Shown here piece by piece: positions 13,470 to 14,798 of a stretch of DNA of 14,798 nt (position 1 is its first letter; each line of letters starts with the position of its first letter). The translations under genes and the position numbers were made by a program. Source of the stretch: an uncultured Anaerolineales bacterium. Lineage in GTDB: Bacteria > Chloroflexota > Anaerolineae > Anaerolineales > Villigracilaceae. The stretch lies in NCBI GenBank assembly GCA_937928015.1, contig CALFXA010000019.1, positions 1 through 14,798 on the forward strand, given 5' to 3'. Below the pieces are notes generated by a model. It was not told where the DNA came from and searched no databases. It was given only the letters and a program-made list of their open reading frames with translations.

Positions 13470-14798
13470 GAGCGCTGCGCTTCTTCCTCTCCCGCTGGCA
13501 GAACTGGCTGGGGATGTTCATCGTCCTGGCCTTCACCGTGACCGCTCTGTCGGCCCCGTTGCTTTCCCCGTCCAACGCGACGACCCAGGGCCCGTTCATG
13601 AAGGTGGGACGCCAATCCGACAAGAAGCCACATCCGCCGACCGAAACCTCGCCGTTGGGCACTCTGCCTGGCCAACTCGACGTGTATCACGCGCTGATAT
13701 GGGGCGCGCGCGAAGCCATGCAATTCGGCCTGCTGGTGGCCCTGGGTGCCTTTATTTTTGGGTCGATATTTGGCGCAGTCGCTGGCTATTCGGGCGGACT
13801 GGTCAACGGCCTGATGATGCGAATCGCGGACGCATTCCTAACCTTTCCTGTGCTGGCGGGGGTGGTCTTCCTCCAGCAGATTGTGGCCATGACCATCGAA
13901 TCCATGGGCGGAATCTATTGGTTCAACAACGATTATCTCGGTCAGGTGATTGATTTCCAGTTTACGCCGCCGCCCTTTGCCGTCTTCCTCATGAAGGTCG
14001 ACCCGATCCTGATCTGCCTGATCCTCTTCTCGTGGATGCCGATTGCGCGGTTGGTTAACACGATGGTCATCACGCTCAAGAACACCGAGTTCATCCAGGC
14101 GGCGCGCGCCCTGGGCGGGAATCCCTGGTGGGTGGTGCGTCGCCACATCCTGCCGAATGCGGTCGGTCCCGCCATTGTGTTGGCTGCGCGTGACGTGGGC
14201 AGCGCGGTCGTCCTGCAAGCCACCATCACCTTTGTGGGGCTGGGCGGGCAGTCAGCCTGGGGCATGATGCTTTCGATGGGACGCAACTGGGTCATTGGTC
14301 CGGGCGGTGACTTGTTCGACACGTGGTGGGTCTTCATGCCCTCCACCCTGGCGCTGATCCTTTTTGGTGTGGGCTGGAATCTCCTGGGCGACGGCCTGGC
14401 CGAAGCGTTGGAGCCGCAGGCCTCTCGCAGTAATGGTTCGTTCTTGAAGATGAAGCGCAAGAAAAAAGAAGAACCCATCGAGTTTATTCCCGTCCGCCCT
14501 CGGCCTCAGGTCGGTGTTTCGCACAAGGTTGCAGCGGATATCGCGCCCGAGGTGGATCCGCTCCTGCATGTAGCGCGCGAGGCCTTGAATCAACGTGATT
14601 TCGAGAAAGCTCTCAATGCCTATGCCTATTTGGTTGCACGCGGCAGGCATATCGAAGAGGTTGTGGATGACCTGGTCAAAGGGACGCTGAGGAGTCCGCG
14701 TAATCCCGCGATGTGGAAATTGTTGGGCGATGCGTTCGACCGCGCAGGTCGTCATGAGGATGCTGCGCGTGCGTACGACCGATATATTCATTTGAGTT
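13466..14798 (+). CDS. ABC transporter permease, DppC/OppC-like, with TPR-like C-terminal tail (3' partial)
   Basis: The frame is open from the ATG at 13466 to the window end: 444 codons without a stop. It begins MRALRFFLSRWQNWLG, with one TM helix and SAPLLSP, as DppC-type permeases do. An elongated extracytoplasmic insertion follows, including GGIYWFNNDY. The EAA loop begins at E208 (QAARALGGNPWWVVRRHILPNAVGP). The final helices end near residue 316 with GWNLLGDGLAEALEP, where a typical DppC of about 300 residues would stop. Instead the chain continues with a basic patch, KMKRKKKEE (328-336), a proline-rich linker and helical repeats from about 363. Two of these, REALNQRDFEKALNAYAYLV and WKLLGDAFDRAGRHEDAARAYDRYI, look like TPR units. 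The tail should be cytoplasmic and may recruit a partner. Its end is not in the window. Confidence 0.9.
   Translation, partial: MRALRFFLSRWQNWLGMFIVLAFTVTALSAPLLSPSNATTQGPFMKVGRQSDKKPHPPTETSPLGTLPGQLDVYHALIWGAREAMQFGLLVALGAFIFGSIFGAVAGYSGGLVNGLMMRIADAFLTFPVLAGVVFLQQIVAMTIESMGGIYWFNNDYLGQVIDFQFTPPPFAVFLMKVDPILICLILFSWMPIARLVNTMVITLKNTEFIQAARALGGNPWWVVRRHILPNAVGPAIVLAARDVGSAVVLQATITFVGLGGQSAWGMMLSMGRNWVIGPGGDLFDTWWVFMPSTLALILFGVGWNLLGDGLAEALEPQASRSNGSFLKMKRKKKEEPIEFIPVRPRPQVGVSHKVAADIAPEVDPLLHVAREALNQRDFEKALNAYAYLVARGRHIEEVVDDLVKGTLRSPRNPAMWKLLGDAFDRAGRHEDAARAYDRYIHLS

Overview
The window looks like one end of an assembled contig from a moderately GC-rich bacterium. Several features fit Chloroflexota, and Anaerolineae in particular: an archaeal/eukaryotic-type prolyl-tRNA synthetase, an ECF-T protein, DppBC-type permeases and long compact operons. 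That placement is an inference from style and was not tested. The first 46 bases are not genomic: they match the 3' part of the Illumina P5/TruSeq universal adapter. The real sequence therefore starts at 47, inside a gene.

Layout. (1) 47-586 (+) is the 3' part of an ECF transporter T component. A bidirectional hairpin terminator follows, then a convergent small membrane protein (650-1234, -). (2) 1346-3703 (+) is the most unusual gene. It encodes a 785-residue fusion of a KAP-family P-loop NTPase and a C-terminal FGE-sulfatase/C-type-lectin-fold domain. That domain lacks the catalytic cysteines of formylglycine-generating enzyme, and its end resembles the variable region of a diversity-generating retroelement (DGR) target. 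A second bidirectional terminator separates it from the next block. (3) 3794-12147 is an almost gapless run of ten minus-strand genes. In transcription order they are: a MazG-like pyrophosphohydrolase, an AT-rich four-cysteine protein, a LOG-family protein, proS, a HEAT-like protein, a 7-TM protein, a small alpha/beta hydrolase, a PuuB-like FAD oxidoreductase, a 5-TM protein and acetyl-CoA synthetase (acs). Several of these overlap by a few bases, which implies translational coupling. (4) 12405-14798 (+) holds two oligopeptide-type ABC permeases joined by an ATGA overlap. The second carries an unexpected cytoplasmic tail with TPR-like helices and runs off the window.

Between blocks 3 and 4 lies a small regulatory region. 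On the minus strand it has a TATAAT promoter, about 108 nt of leader and a strong intrinsic terminator, all upstream of the mazG-like...proS operon. The leader contains an 18-codon proline-rich ORF and a 7-nt segment complementary to the terminator loop, which is an attenuator-like arrangement. It may instead be a free-standing small RNA. 

Two points deserve follow-up: the KAP-FGE protein as a possible hypervariable sensor, and the leader upstream of the proS-containing operon. No tRNA, rRNA, CRISPR array, transposase, reverse transcriptase or integrase was seen. No stretch over 300 bases lacks a gene.
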